From assembly GCA_034440635.1 (NCBI GenBank), contig JAOTON010000385.1, forward strand, positions 3,277,001 to 3,341,000: DNA of 64,000 nucleotides, read 5' to 3'. Below, piece after piece: positions 22,216 to 34,363 of the stretch; the stretch's first letter is position 1, and the number at the start of each line of letters is the position of its first letter. The notes below the pieces were generated by a model. The model saw only the letters and a list, made by a program, of their open reading frames with translations. It did no database searches and was not told the DNA's origin. Both the position numbers and the translations under genes were made by a program. This stretch comes from Lepas anatifera (lineage: Eukaryota; Arthropoda; Thecostraca; Lepadidae).

Positions 22216-23903
22216 ACAACGTGTCGTCTGCAGCAATCCGACCGACGTTTGGGAATTCAGTGATTTGGAAGTTTACAAAATGATGTCCTCCTTGAAAATC
22301 TTATCTTAGAAATAATGCATTTTCGCCTGGGGCACTCCGATTAAATATCAGAAAACAGTTCATGCATCCGCAAGTAAGAACAATAGCCTCTACGAAGAGA
22401 CAATACGTTCAAATGAGTAGCAACGGTATTCCTACGGATTCAGGGAGCAAACTAAGGAAGGGTTTGGTCGCTTTATAATCGAAGACGCTCCGGTGCTTAA
22501 CATAGGCGCGAAACAAGCGAAAAGTCGTTCTCGTTGGAATCTATGTCCACTTATCTGCATGTTCAGTCTGCACGATAGAGAAGAAAAATACTTTAAACAC
22601 AAAAGTTACAATCACAAAGAAATATCAAAGGTAAGCTTTTCATCTCACAAAATCAGCCCCGAATCGATTTCAGTGCGCAATCGCTTGTTGGGAAATAGTC
22701 GATAAAGGTCAGAGAGCCACACCCGTTTCGTTGTTTCCAAAGAAGAGGATATCGGAGATTCATGACACTCAATTTTGGGCAAGGTGAATCAGAAATTTAT
22801 GTGAGAACGTACACCGAGTTAATCACGGACGCCAACAATGTCTTGCATGCGTCAAAATGGCTTCAACCGAGTTTTATTGAATACTGGACTGGGTATCACG
22901 TGTCCTATAGAGGGGCACGAGACGGGGAAAAACATCGGAATCACGTTACTGGATGCAATGGGACAGGACAAGGTCAAGCTTTCCATGTTTCATTCGCAAT
23001 TAGGCAGCGCTGGATATTTTCCATTGAAATTCAAAGGGAAAACTGAATGGGTCGGGGAGAGCTACTAACCGGGTGCATTGCTGAGGCCGAAATGGAATAA
23101 GTTATATCTTTGCGGGAATTAATGCCGCGGATGCGGACATTTTGCCCCGTAATGACTTTTAATATCGCCAGAACTAGCTGCTAACAAGGGATATTAATTG
23201 TATGTGATGTTTTAACCTTGGTCACCGACTTTTACATTTGTTTCTAGCGCGCAAGCCGTTTAATGGCGTTTGTGAGTACCTTGACATTTAGCGAACAAAT
23301 TAAGGCTCGCAACGACAGTGGTATTGGGAAACCCTTATATTACCCAATAACTATCTGAATAGACGAACAAACGACTAAGTTGGTAGTCCTGCCACAGTCA
23401 GCAAGCCAACTCTCATAAAGGGCAGAGACACACTTGTGGAACCGCTCCTAAAGGTTACTGTCAGTTCCAGCGTCGAGGAATTGCACTTTGAATGCCACCG
23501 GGCATCGTGAACTTTGGTGTACGTGCAGTGTTTTCCCGACGCTTCCTCTGGTGCAAGAATGCTGCAAATAACAGCATGAGTAACAACGTGAACGCGGCGA
23601 AATTTTCAATCAACAGACGCAGCGAAAAACACGTGCATTTGAGATATTAACACTTGCACTTCAACTGCGTCAAATGGATAACGGTGTCGTGAACAGTTAC
23701 GAGAAAAAAACTAAATAAAAATTTACAATAAAACGAAAATAAAACCATTTTACTCTGAGTTTATCATATTCGGGTCAAGTACAATAAGGCCCATTGCTTT
23801 AGTCGATTCGTTATAACTGTTTGAAATCGTTTTCTAACTGCATTGATTCAATCAGAATCAGTTAATAGCGTTTTGAAGCTTATCGCCTCCCGCATCGCTA
23901 CGT

Positions 23904-23908
<5 letters not shown>
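22216..23908. other. Unassigned spacer
   Basis: Two overlapping frames at 22762-23068 are the longest here. The one ending near 23068 has a protein-like composition (segments such as GITCPIEGHETG and GYFPLKFKGKTEW), but I do not recognise a family. Codon choice gives no firm support. The remainder is empty to my eye. Confidence 0.25.

Positions 23909-23971
<63 letters not shown>
23909..23971. repeat. (TA)n microsatellite
   Basis: This is an almost pure TA tract of about 31 units. Confidence 0.97.
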
Positions 23972-23973
<2 letters not shown>

Positions 23974-25619
23974 TTTAACATGAATAGAACCGCCGAAGAG
24001 CTCAGGTAACAGGTAACGCTGGAGGTAATCTTCTCTTATCTTTTTAGCTTATTTACCCAAAAAGTGAAATGTTATCATATAACTCGGTTTTTCTGGCGTT
24101 AAGAAATCAGCTGACATCAAATAAAGGTCTACCGCTACTTATTGCAAGCTAAACTGTGTAAAAACTACGAAGTTCACACTTTTTTAAAGCTAGGAAGCCG
24201 AACAAATGTGAGCCCAACGTAGCATCACCATTGTCCCGTGTTCAAAAGCAGTTGAATACAGTGCCAGAGGCCACTGACCGCTCCACAGTGAACAGAGCCC
24301 GGTACCTTCCTCGCCTTGTCTGCGGTCACGGACATCGCCCAGCCATATCGGAAACCGTCACAATGTGGTCAGGTCTCGCCTCTCCTCGACAAAGGCGGCA
24401 GCGGCGACGCCGGCCTCCTCACAAAGGCGACCAGACCGCCGCCGGCGGCTGCCGCTCCGGCCCACACGCCACGTGCAAACGAGGCTCCTTTGTCAGTGTT
24501 TTTGCAGCGATTTTTAGGGGTTGTCTATCCATTGTCGCTTTCTTATTCCGTTCCTGTCATCCAAAACGAGCGTGTTTACGTATGGGAGAATAATTATGAT
24601 GAGAAACACATTTCTATCATCAAATAGTGGACCTATTGCGAAGTTGTAAATTAACTCTAACATGTAGGTGACAAAGGCGAAGTCAGGAGATCCGTGAAGA
24701 ATGAGCCGAGACGAGCGCAGCTTTCAGCTACTTCCTTGCTACTGTCAATATGGCGCAGGATAATATATTGAGCTCATTCATAGCCTGATAAGAATTGATA
24801 CGAGTAGCCTTGACGCTATTTGTTAGGCACCACCCAGTGTTTTGTCGCATTTTCCTGTTTTAAACTAGGGGAGCTAAACAAATCAGAAGGGTTACCCCAT
24901 CTCCCGCGGGCTAACAGGCCTGTACTAGACAAAAACCGATGTCTGTCTGGCGTCAGAAGGAATCAGTAGTCCAGGTTTGCAGCACGGTACGAAAGAAATG
25001 TCTGCACTTCTGTTTAAAATGGTAACAAAACCCAGACAAGTAAACAGCCCCGAAGGTCGCGGAATACGCAAAACCCCGTGTTTTCATTCTTTTAACTTTT
25101 AGAGCAGCTGAATTTTACTATCATTCCTGCAAAATATGTCAAGCGGGATTGTTATGCAGTTGATTTGTGGCGCGTGTGACACGTATGACGTATGCGACGC
25201 CGGTGACATTTGCGGTATCTGTGACGAGGCCGTGCCCTTGGGCTGTGAAATCGGACTATTGGATCACTCTAAAGGCCGATCATAGTCGTGCTGCCAAGAG
25301 CAAGGATGCTGGTCGACCAGAGCCATCCTGCGTCGGGGTACACATCTGACAAATCACTGTCAGCTCCTGAAACTGCAAGCGCGGTATAGTGTTCACCTTC
25401 GGTCTTCCAGAGAATCTACAACAGTTCTGATACAATCCTTGCAAAATCATCAGATTGGACTGATCCGAAGCTGATCTCGGATTATGTCACGACACTGATT
25501 TGTTGACTTTGGGAAAGCACCAGTGCTGTTCTCAACAACAATACTACAGCGTCTCTGTCACGGTTCTGCGGTGTCATCAAACAGTCGTCAAACGCCCCTG
25601 ACAGGCAACCTCTTGGACT
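23972..25619. other. Unassigned spacer with a GC-rich block
   Basis: Positions about 24290-24500 are unusually GC-rich. Two overlapping plus-strand frames cover it (24231-24593 and 24316-24627), giving Arg-rich and Ala/Pro-rich translations without a known domain. It could be a CpG-rich exon or promoter region. Nothing else is recognised. Confidence 0.25.
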
Positions 25620-25649
25620 TCGCGCGCGCGCGCACACACACACACACAA
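25620..25649. repeat. (CG)n(CA)n microsatellite
   Basis: A run of alternating CG dinucleotides continues directly into CA dinucleotides. Confidence 0.95.
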
Positions 25650-25794
25650 ACGTTTTAGTGGTACATACATACATGCATACGTTTTCTTGCACTTGGAGTA
25701 CCAATTCACTGCACAACACGCATATTTCTGGAGAAGCACTAAGATAAAAAACGATAACTGATTGAAGTATCAGGTGATGCCGTAAAAAGTCCAC

Positions 25795-26130
25795 CCTTTT
25801 GGGGTATCTGGAAAACCCCTCTTTGGGAAGTCTTTTTCCACCAAATTTGGGATCAGGGGTATCAGACTCTTATCTTCGGAGTCCCGGCTCTTGATTAGGC
25901 AGTCAAAAAGGGTCATCTGACACCCTTTAGGGAGTCATCAGACTCCGCGTAAGGTGTCATTTGACACCCAATAAAGGGTCATCAGACTCCCCTAAAGGAG
26001 TCATGATACGTGAAAAAGAAGTCAATTGACATCTGCGAAGAGCGTCTAGGTGTCATTTGACGCCCCTATTTTGTCCTGATGACCCCATGTAGAGGTGTCA
26101 TGAGAAAAGCCATGACCCCAAATATGGGTT
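25795..26130. repeat. Cluster of short TGTCA/GAGTC palindromes, part 1
   Basis: Short complementary units follow each other with variable spacing: GGAGTCATCAGACTCC (about 25934-25949), GGTGTCATTTGACACC (25954-25969) and several half-forms such as AAGGGTCATCAGACTCC. A similar cluster occurs at 27600-27880. The two may be halves of one element split by the insertions between them. No coding frame is present. Confidence 0.55.
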
Positions 26131-26596
26131 CTTTTCTCTTCGAAAGGGTGTGACTTGTTTGAATTTTTTGGATCAATGCTTCAGCATATTCCGATTCTCC
26201 GACTTAAATCCAATCACAGGACTTGCCTGAGCCTTTCATGAAAAACACAGAAGAAAAAAGAACCATTGTATTCGATCTAAAAAAAACGACACACAAACTC
26301 ACAAACGAACCCAATGAACACCTGACTTCAACATCAACCCACACCCTGACTTGGTCGGATCCAGACCGACAGCAGGGAGGGGCAACGGGGCCCAAATTCG
26401 TGAAACAACGTTTTTTTGGGAAAACCGGTAAAAATCGGGGTTTCGGGACGACAATTACACAGTTTGCCCTCCTCCTGGACCTTCTAGTGTCTGACTCGCA
26501 GGGTCTCCCAATCCCAGAAAAGTTAAACGCCGTTGAGCCACCGTCCTGATGCGCATTATCACTAGTTGGCCAAAGGCAATCAATTCATTTTCATAT

Positions 26597-26986
26597 TTGT
26601 GGCGAATCCAGGGGGGGAGCAAAAAGGCATTTGCCCCTAAACGGAAAATCTCAGGGCAAAACTGTTTTTCCCCAAAGCTGTCAACCTCCTTTTTGGCCCG
26701 ACTAATATTTATTTTAAAAGCAAGGTTCTGGTGCTTTAACTCTTAACTTCAGACAGAACCATTAAACTTCAGTGTAAACATTAGCCTTAAACAGCAAAAA
26801 ACAACAACATATTTTGGTCACATGTTTCACCCCGTGACAATTTTTTTAGCTTATTTTCTTTTGGGTTTACCCTCACAACATACCGTCCTGTTAAATTATG
26901 GCAAAATGTTTCACCATGTGACGTTTTTTCCCTTTTCCACTCTGGCTTACCCCCGCCCCCAAACCTACTGGCTAGATCCGCCACTT
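26597..26986 (-). mobile_element. hAT-like MITE (CAGTGGCGGATCC family), degraded copy
   Basis: The left end GTGGCGAATCCAGG and the right end CTAGATCCGCCAC match, in reverse orientation, the ends of the well-bounded element at 32536-32899. The interior is also shared, with the blocks CCCCAAAGCTGTC, AGGTTCTGGTGCT and ACTCTTAACTTC.ACAGAACC. The outermost bases have decayed and no target duplication is visible. Confidence 0.65.
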
Positions 26987-27239
26987 TCAACGGTCCCATA
27001 CCACAGCACTTGAACACAAACCGACAGCAGGCCGAATTGGCACGACTTACCTGTCAAATGGTTTCTTATTGTTTATGATTTTTAAAGGAAGCCGAATATT
27101 TATATGCTTTCTAAAATGTCTTTACCACTTGGACATGTCACCCACAATGCACCTTCTTAGTGACACCACGAGTGCAGAGAATCCCACTGTATCCTTGCCC
27201 AGTGCACATCCGGGGTGTTCCTGAACTTGTTCACCATTT

Positions 27240-27465
27240 CGCACTCGATAACGCAGGATAGAACTGTTCCATTCTGCCACAGCCCTGTAACCCAGGTGGT
27301 TCCGCCGAGCACGGGTATTTGCACGAGGATGGGCGACCTTGAACTGATGGCCCCGTGTATTGGTGACTTGCGGCTCCTTGATCAGTAGCTCCTTTGACAC
27401 TCTCGTGCAGTTTTGTATTTTCTCTCAGATAATAATCATGCTGCCGATTATTCACGGAGATCACA
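27240..27465 (-). pseudogene. LINE reverse transcriptase C-terminal fragment
   Basis: The minus strand encodes TNTRGHQFKVAHPRANTR followed by RRNHLGYRAVAEWNS. This matches the TRGH...K...PR...R...F/LGYR.V.EWN pattern found after the RT domain of many CR1/L2-type non-LTR elements. An upstream segment (YYLRENTKLHE) lies in another frame, so there is at least one frameshift. Only this short 3' piece is recognisable, which fits a 5'-truncated and decayed insertion. Clade assignment is tentative. Confidence 0.5.
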
Positions 27466-27599
27466 GCGGAAAGGCCACCGAACCGTGTGGCCCATCAATT
27501 CAATATGGCTACCTCAACGGCGGCGTGGTTTGCCTGTCAGTAAAAAAAGACAACGCACGTGCACGCAAAGGAGTCCGACTTAGCATTTCGGAGATATTT

Positions 27600-27880
27600 G
27601 ACACCTTTTAGGCATCGGAAGGTATGCATTAGGGAGTCAAGATCACAGAAGGGAGTAAGCTGACTCTTAGAAAAAACTACCCGTTGTTTTTAAGTGTCAA
27701 TCGCTCCAAATGACTCCCATAAGGGTGGAAATGACTCCTTTGTAGAATAAGACAGTGCTTCTGAGGGTGTCTAAGCACGCTCAAAACAGGTGTCTGACAC
27801 CCCAAAATAGTCATTAATGGATTTGGGGTATCGGACACCTCGGAAGTGACACCATTTATTGGGGACTAACCCTTTTCTTT
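27600..27880. repeat. Cluster of short TGTCA/GAGTC palindromes, part 2
   Basis: Units such as GGTGTCTGACACC (about 27790-27802), AATGACTCCCATAAGGG and GTATCGGACACC resemble those at 25795-26130. The two clusters flank the MITE at 26597 and the LINE fragment at 27240. Confidence 0.5.
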
Positions 27881-29432
27881 ACGACCAGCGACGCTCTAGG
27901 CTGGGGTCGACCACTAAAACTGGAGCCGCAGACTCCGCAGCAGAGTCACTGCGACATTGAGTGTCATGAAATTTCTCTCAGTGAGGGAACTAGCGGGAGA
28001 TGCGGGTTAAATTCCTCATATATATGTTTACTAAGGTCAGGTCAATGCTGTTGCCTTGGAACTCCTTATTTGGTCCGATTCGATGACAGCCTTTACTGAG
28101 CTTTCCCATTACATTTGCCATATATGCCAAATCTTAGGGATCGACGAGAATGGATGCTGTCATGCAGCCCTCATCTAACGCTGCTAAACTGAGTGACTGT
28201 TCAGGTTTAATATCTAAGGAAGAGGCAGCCGCATTTGGCGGTGGCAGATTGGTTTTGCAGGTGTCACGCTCCTGCCTCCGGATGTGATGCCGGAAAAGAT
28301 CCGTCTCCATTACCATGCACGGTCGCCAATGGGCAGACGTGTCAAACATAAATTCTTATACACTCTAATTGGGGTATTCGTGGGTTGGGTATCCTTTCAA
28401 AGAATGTGGTTTAAGATGAGACCAAACATTTCGTGTAGTTTTAGCATGTTTTCCGTGCATAACTATGCATATCATTTCTAAACAAATCGAGATTACACAC
28501 AACCAGGATCGGCCACCGCACGGTTTTCACTACAGTTCGCTATAGCTTTAACTATAGTTTAACTACGCACTAGTCAACTCTAGTTTTAACTATAATCGCC
28601 CATGCGTACACGCATGTATAGATGACATGTCATTTTTCAAGGTGAATGTCATCTTTCATTTCCCTTTTCCGTTAAAACCAATGATCCAGGGTTACGGATG
28701 TGAGGGACGGATGACCCGTCCCCCCAACCGGTAAACACGGGTCCTCAGTGAAAATATTGTCCCCTAAAATATCCAGCTCTCGGACGTCTTTCAGACCATC
28801 CCCCTGGAAAGAGGTCGGACATTTACATCGGATACACGAGCTGTTTCAGTACGCCATGTTTACGTACTTCCGTATTTTTCGATTATTTCTTTTACGATTG
28901 ACGCTGTATTTGCGTAGTTACACCCAATTAAACAGAGCGTACTGAAACTACTCATGCATCCGGGGAAATTGCTAATCTTCCCGTACCTATACATTTCACA
29001 TATATCAGCCTCCTTGATGGCACTGTTTTGAACAGTCATTAGGTTCAACCTCCCCCGTAATCTTTGTCACAAAACATCATTGGATACTCCTTAACTGAGC
29101 TGTCGGCCGTCGACGCGCCCGAAAACACCACCAATGATGATGATGAGCTGTCGGTCTATTCGCTATACAGCCGATTTATTTTAAATATTCAAGAACGACG
29201 TGTGTTGCGCGACGCTCTGGGCTATCTACAGGAAGCCTCTCATACGCACACGTTTAGCCCGGGCACCTCCTTTACAGCCAATAACACGGAGATGCCGCCG
29301 ATTAGCGGTAGAACAGCGTGGACGCTGCTGGTCTGGATCCCTGCTGCTCGGAAGATGCCCGCTCCAACTACTGCGACATCGGATCAACCACCGCCACTGC
29401 TCCGCCGCTCGTCCGCACGTGGGGTCAACGTT
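27881..29432. other. Unassigned spacer
   Basis: A short run of CTATAG-type palindromes (AACTATAGTT at about 28549-28558, with related units to 28594) is visible. A 151-codon frame at 29064-29519 runs into the microsatellite and has no recognisable domain. No gene is supported. Confidence 0.3.
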
Positions 29433-29509
29433 TGTATGTATGTATGTACATACATACATACATACATACATGCATACATACATGCATACATTACATACAT
29501 GCATACATC
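29433..29509. repeat. (TATG)n/(CATA)n palindromic microsatellite
   Basis: A run of TATG units switches to its complement CATA, so the tract can form a hairpin. The long Met-Tyr-Val-Cys/His-Thr-Tyr-Ile frames here are artefacts of this repeat. Confidence 0.95.
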
Positions 29510-29829
29510 AAGAACATAGGTACAGTGTAGGGAGGCCAACCTGTTTTGCCAGCAGTGTGGGCATTCAGTGAAGAAAAGGTTGTTGAGAAGATATACTTCT
29601 GGCAACCCACTCCATAAGCATCTCTTTTGTTTTGTATGGAGTGTGGGAGAATTTGTAAGAACCGAGCCATTTTGAATGCTGGCAGACAGACGCTTTTTAG
29701 CGTTGTTTTTTCCGGTCCTTTAAGATAAACTGTCATTTACTTTCCCATTTTTTTAACCTTTACCTCATGTTTTTGGCCCTGTATCATAGACATAAGAGCA
29801 GGGTGCATGACTCTCTAAAGTTCAAGGTC

Positions 29830-30666
29830 TTAACACGCGCATTGACGGGGGTCTGAGCCACCTTCGCTTTGACGGGGGTACCCGCCCCCCCCTAAGATCT
29901 CGAGAACCACGATAGGTAGCGAAAAACGGTAAACGGTGTTGGGTTGCCCATCCACTTCTCCATCAAAAGTATTTGAACAATTTTTTGTCAGGTCACATTT
30001 AAGGTCACAAGAGGTCAAAACATGCCGTCATAGGGATAACATGTAAATTACGTTTAACTATTACATCTGAACAAGAAAATATAGAGCAAAACAACTTCAA
30101 CCATATGAATCCTCGCAAAAAGCCGAATCAAATGGTATATAATTTGACCTTACTACGTCAAATCAAGGATTTGACCTGACCTGAGGTCAGGTCAAGATCA
30201 AATCATATAAAATGCATATCATTAGAACTGCAAAGACGAGGCGAGTCTAATGCAGCTAAAATAAACGCTCTATCCCCATCCGTTACTGAGTTATTCAATA
30301 AAAACCATTTTCCCATGTATTTTCAATGGAGAGGTCATGCCCCGTACCTGACCTTAGGCAATCGATATAAAAAATACCAGAACATATTCTAGAGAACTCG
30401 GTGGGGCCATTATGTGATATGAGTTTCAATCGGATAAGTTCATCCTGCTCGGACTTATGCTATCTTAAACTTTTTTAGGCCAGTTCACTTGACCTGTACT
30501 GGTGACCTGACCTGAGATGACCTATCCTTAAAATTTTCACAGAAGTTGTAAAAGAGATGAGGGAAAATGTATGCCAAGTACGGTGGAGCTAAGCGCCTCC
30601 GTTTTTCTGCTATCTCCGAAAAATCCGAGGGGGCGGGTACCCGCCCCCCGTCAATGCGCGTGTTAA
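29830..30666 (+). mobile_element. TTAA-family element, copy X4 (complete)
   Basis: This is the best-bounded copy of the family. The ends are TTAACACGCGCATTGACGGG and its complement, which finishes CAATGCGCGTGTTAA at 30666. The right subterminal palindrome is GGGGGCGGGTACCCGCCCCC at 30629-30648, and a shorter GGGTACCC palindrome is at 29876-29883. The interior carries AGGTCA/TGACCT sites, a CATGTATTTTCAATGGAGAGG block shared with X2 and X3, and the hairpin at 30580-30602. Its length is 837 bp with no transposase. TTAA targeting suggests a piggyBac-mobilised family, but this is inference. Confidence 0.75.
30580..30602 (+). other. Conserved hairpin in copy X4 (two mismatches)
   Basis: This has the same position and flanking GCCAAGT as in X2 and X3. 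The stem ACGGTGGAGC/GCGCCTCCGT pairs at 8 of 10 positions around a TAA loop and is followed by TTTTT-like sequence. Confidence 0.7.
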
Positions 30667-32527
30667 CTCTTGACCCCATGGAGCTGACTAGAAAGAAACA
30701 AATTCAAAATATATCTTGACCCTCAATGTTCTGGACGCTCTCACACCTATGTCCTAGACTGATGCACAACTAGGTATGTGCATATAAATTGGCCAAAAAT
30801 TGAGCTAATTTTCAATCAATATATTCAACTATCAATTCTAATTAGTTTTGTAATCAATTATTTTCTTTGTTTCCTGATCCAGAAGCAGTGAACCCGTTCC
30901 TGTTTTAGGAACACCCAGTGTAGTTATCTTAGACACTTTACTACACTGACCTTGTCCCTTAATGGATTGTAGGTGGCACATGGTGGTGTTAAACATGAAT
31001 AAATTAATGGCGCCTGTCTTATCCAATTTTCAAAATCCGGACTGCCTTTGAAATCTCGGTAAGAACCAATCCACACCATGGGCTCACAGCTTCTGCGAGT
31101 CGATAACACGTTTGGCTCTGCATCTGGGCTCAGAGCCGACTCGCGCGCGTGTCGCTCTGTCTCCAATTACTCACTGCTCAATGCACATCTACCACGGCTG
31201 CCGTATTCAGGAGGTATTGTAGCCACAGACGACAACCCGTGTCCGCTCATGCACCGTTGCTGCCCAGCGTGACGTCACGCTCTCCTGACGCAGCTCCATT
31301 GATCTGATTCGTTGCCATGTTCCGCAGTTGCGCATACGCCGCACAATGGACCGCATTGTCCTAATGCGGCGCGACTTCCGCGCTCTGATGGTCGCCAGAG
31401 AATGGCCAAAGGCAAGCCTCCACAGCTGGCCTCGCATTTTCAATAATTCGGTCCTGGACGGACCCCTGAGAGTTGTTCATCCCCCAGGCAGTCAGAAGTA
31501 GAAGAGTCTGAAGCTCCCGCTAGCAGGCCGGCTGCACCGGGAGTTCGAATTAGAATTCAACGACACTCGACAGCTCTTAAAGTGAAAACCGGCAAGGCAG
31601 GACTAATTTCCGGCGCGACCAATATTGCCCCCAGGGATATCGCGGAAATTCCGGCAGTCACCGGGGCTTCGAGAATAAATTCAAACCCTACTATGCAGAG
31701 GCTGATTATATTGATGCCTGTTCGCAGCCTCTTCACAAATCGCACGTGGGAGCTAACCCCATAAATGAAGCTACCGCGAGTCTCCACTCTCGATTCAGCC
31801 AGTGCGAGCTGAGGTCAGATGATTAGTTCGCCACACATCATTGGATAGCTTGCGGCTTGCCTCGTACTGATATCGACTACCGCTGGGGGTACGATTATCA
31901 ATTCAAATCGATTCATATCCGAAAGTTATCACGAAATATGCATACATTTGATAAAAAATCCACATCCAAGTACAAAAATGTTCAAATTATCTGGTTAATC
32001 CAACCCTATCCATGGGTTGGATTGGATATCCAGATGTCCAATCTCCAGGAAGCACTCTCCTCTCGGCCCGGAGGAAGCTCCGCTACGATTTGGGCTGGAG
32101 TACTTCATGGGTTGTATATTCGGACTGATCCCCAACTGTTGGAGGATTGGAACGGACTGACCGCAGAAATCAGGAAATGTCGGATTAGCTGCGAAAATCA
32201 ACTGACCTGAACTTGTCGCGCGGTTTTTGCTGCAAATGTGACGAATTTGTCGCCATTTGCTATACCTATTCTTCACTAGTAAATATACATCAGCCACAAC
32301 CTGCTCTCCTACCCAGGGGTGTGGATTTCTATCTCTCTGGGGGTGCCCGGAATACCCAAAGATTAACTGGGCACCCCCAATGGTGATTTGGGCACCCACA
32401 ACCAAAATGTACAGCAAGGTACTAATGAAGAACTTAAAAAAGAGGAAATTTTCAACAAATACGTGTTACAGTATTATGAAATTCTGCATCTGACCAATAT
32501 TTTACCGAGCAACAGAAATCCTCAAGC
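30667..32527. other. Unassigned spacer, GC-rich in part
   Basis: The segment 31080-31560 is richer in CpG but has no recognised protein. A small palindrome (ATCCAACCC/GGGTTGGAT) lies near 31998-32022. CAGGGGTGTGGATTTC at about 32317 looks like the left end of another hAT-type element, but I cannot find a right end. Confidence 0.3.
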
Positions 32528-32535
32528 ATAATGGA

Positions 32536-32899
32536 CAGTGGCTGATCTAGCCGGTAGGTTTGGGGGAAGCCAAAGTCGATAAAAAACGCCAAGTGGTCAG
32601 AGTATGCCACAATTGATAAGCCCAAGAGTCGATAAGCCAAAAAAAACGTCACAGGGTCAAACATGTGGCCACCAGTTGCTTATTTGCTATCCAAGGCCCA
32701 ACGTTTACAATGAAGTTGACTGGTTCTGTTTGAAGTTAAGAGTTGTAGCACCAAAACCTTGCTTATAAACTAAAATGAAGTCGGGTCAAAAAGGAGGTGG
32801 ACAGCTTTGGAGGGGAGGGGTCAAAACATAGATTTTCCCGAGCTTTTCCGTTTGGAGAGGGGGCAAATGCCTTTCTTGTCCCTCCTGGATCCGCCACTG
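32536..32899 (+). mobile_element. hAT-like MITE, 364 bp, perfect 8-bp duplication
   Basis: The ends CAGTGGCTGATCTAG and CTGGATCCGCCACTG are inverted repeats. ATAATGGA flanks both sides exactly (32528-32535 and 32900-32907). The copy at 26597 shares the interior in the opposite orientation. No coding frame is present. The terminus and the duplication size fit hAT. Confidence 0.87.
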
Positions 32900-32907
32900 A
32901 TAATGGA

Positions 32908-34318
32908 TAATTAGCAATGTATGTATGTACATACCAGCGGTGATGCAGTCCATAAGATACAGCAAAGTAGAAGTTATTCACAATATCAGAATTATGTGCA
33001 TATTTGTCACTACACAATTCGTTCACACATTGAAAAAAGTATTTGAAATCCACAAAAGGCTCGGAATCATGGGGACCTTGGTTCTGTGGCGCCAGGTGTT
33101 TTCAAACATTTGTACATATTTGTAAATATTTGTATGCTTTCACATAGTACGTACTGTCCAATATTGATAAGCAGCGCCTCAAATGTTGCGTTTCTGCTGG
33201 CTGATATTATGCTTTAATTTTCATTCGCGTCAAACATTTGTGGGATGACATACAGCAAGATGAAATATGACATATCTCCTCACTTTTGGTCGTCCATTAT
33301 TATTTAGCAGCTTAATTTTTCGCTCGACTTTTCGCTGCGACTCACGTGATTTTTAGTGCCGGTCGGAAAAATAAGTATCCGGATCAGAGACGGAAAATAT
33401 CGTCCGCTGCCAAGGTTCGCTAATGATGAAGGCCTTGACCGGTTTATGTCATTTCAAGACTAAACTTATAATACAAGATTCAAGATACATACAACTTGAA
33501 GACAAGATTAATAGAGGAACACAGAAAAATGATGTATAACTTGAAGACAACATTTCAAAAGAAGACAGAAATACCCACGGAGCACACATATTGGAACAAT
33601 TGTAGTCTCAGAGCACCTACACGATGTGCATGTGGAGTGGCCTCTAAGAATATGTATCATCCGAACATTCAGTATCATCATCTTTTTAGTTTTTGTTTTG
33701 TTTTACTGTCACCGGTGCTTCCCTTCTCCAACCATCCTTACCTCACCCGGGGCTGAGAGCATCTGCGCCGGTGTGGCTGCGCCGCCTCGCCCTGGGTGTT
33801 CCTTACCCATCCCCAATCTCAGCCATCCTTGTCCTACATCTTCTTCCATAGCATTCTGATTATCATCTTCATAGCGACGGCAGTGGAAGAGCCACTGCGA
33901 TTAAGTGGAAATGTTCGATAAATACAAATATCACGCCATGACGTGACAGTCCGAGGGCCTACTATACATTTTTTTAATATGCAATAGCGTTACCATAAAT
34001 GTAAAACGAGAAGCTGGTTGCACGATTACTCATTGTACCACTCATCAAGAGCAAATCAAATTGCAGGACGGCATCGCTCCCAATATAGAACACTGGTTCT
34101 TTAATACTCCTTTAGTGATCTACAGAGTGCTGTGGGAATGACCTAGGACCCTAAAATTATGATACAGATGACAGTAAAGGCGCTAAAAGATTGGTAGCCT
34201 AAAAAGCCAAAGTCCAGAAACTAAAACGTCTAAAACCCTAAAAGCCCAAAAAAGGCTAAGTCAAGGTAAAGATAAAGACAAAAGCGTGGAATGAGGTAAT
34301 ACAACGTTTCGGTCTTAA
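32908..34318. other. Unassigned spacer
   Basis: A segment near 33069-33097 (ATGGGGACCTTGG...CGCCAGGTG) repeats one at 7871-7899. The last part (about 34300-34340, AACGTTTCGGTCTTAAACCG, then TCGTCAGG) resembles the 5' untranslated region of non-LTR elements and probably belongs to the LINE that follows. Confidence 0.35.
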
Positions 34319-34363
34319 ACCGTCGTCAGGCGAGGGGTCACCCCTATTGAGGATATTGTGAAG

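Noticed and set aside
29384..29605. Met-Tyr-Val-Cys and His-Thr-Tyr-Ile repeat proteins
   Set aside because: They are translations of the TATG/CATA microsatellite.
11346..30602. Rho-independent terminator-like hairpins followed by T runs
   Set aside because: They sit at the same position in copies of a eukaryotic interspersed repeat, with no bacterial genes nearby. They are described as repeat hairpins instead.
31078..31787. CpG-rich frames that might be a gene
   Set aside because: The frames are short, overlap on both strands and show no recognisable domain, so no gene is supported.
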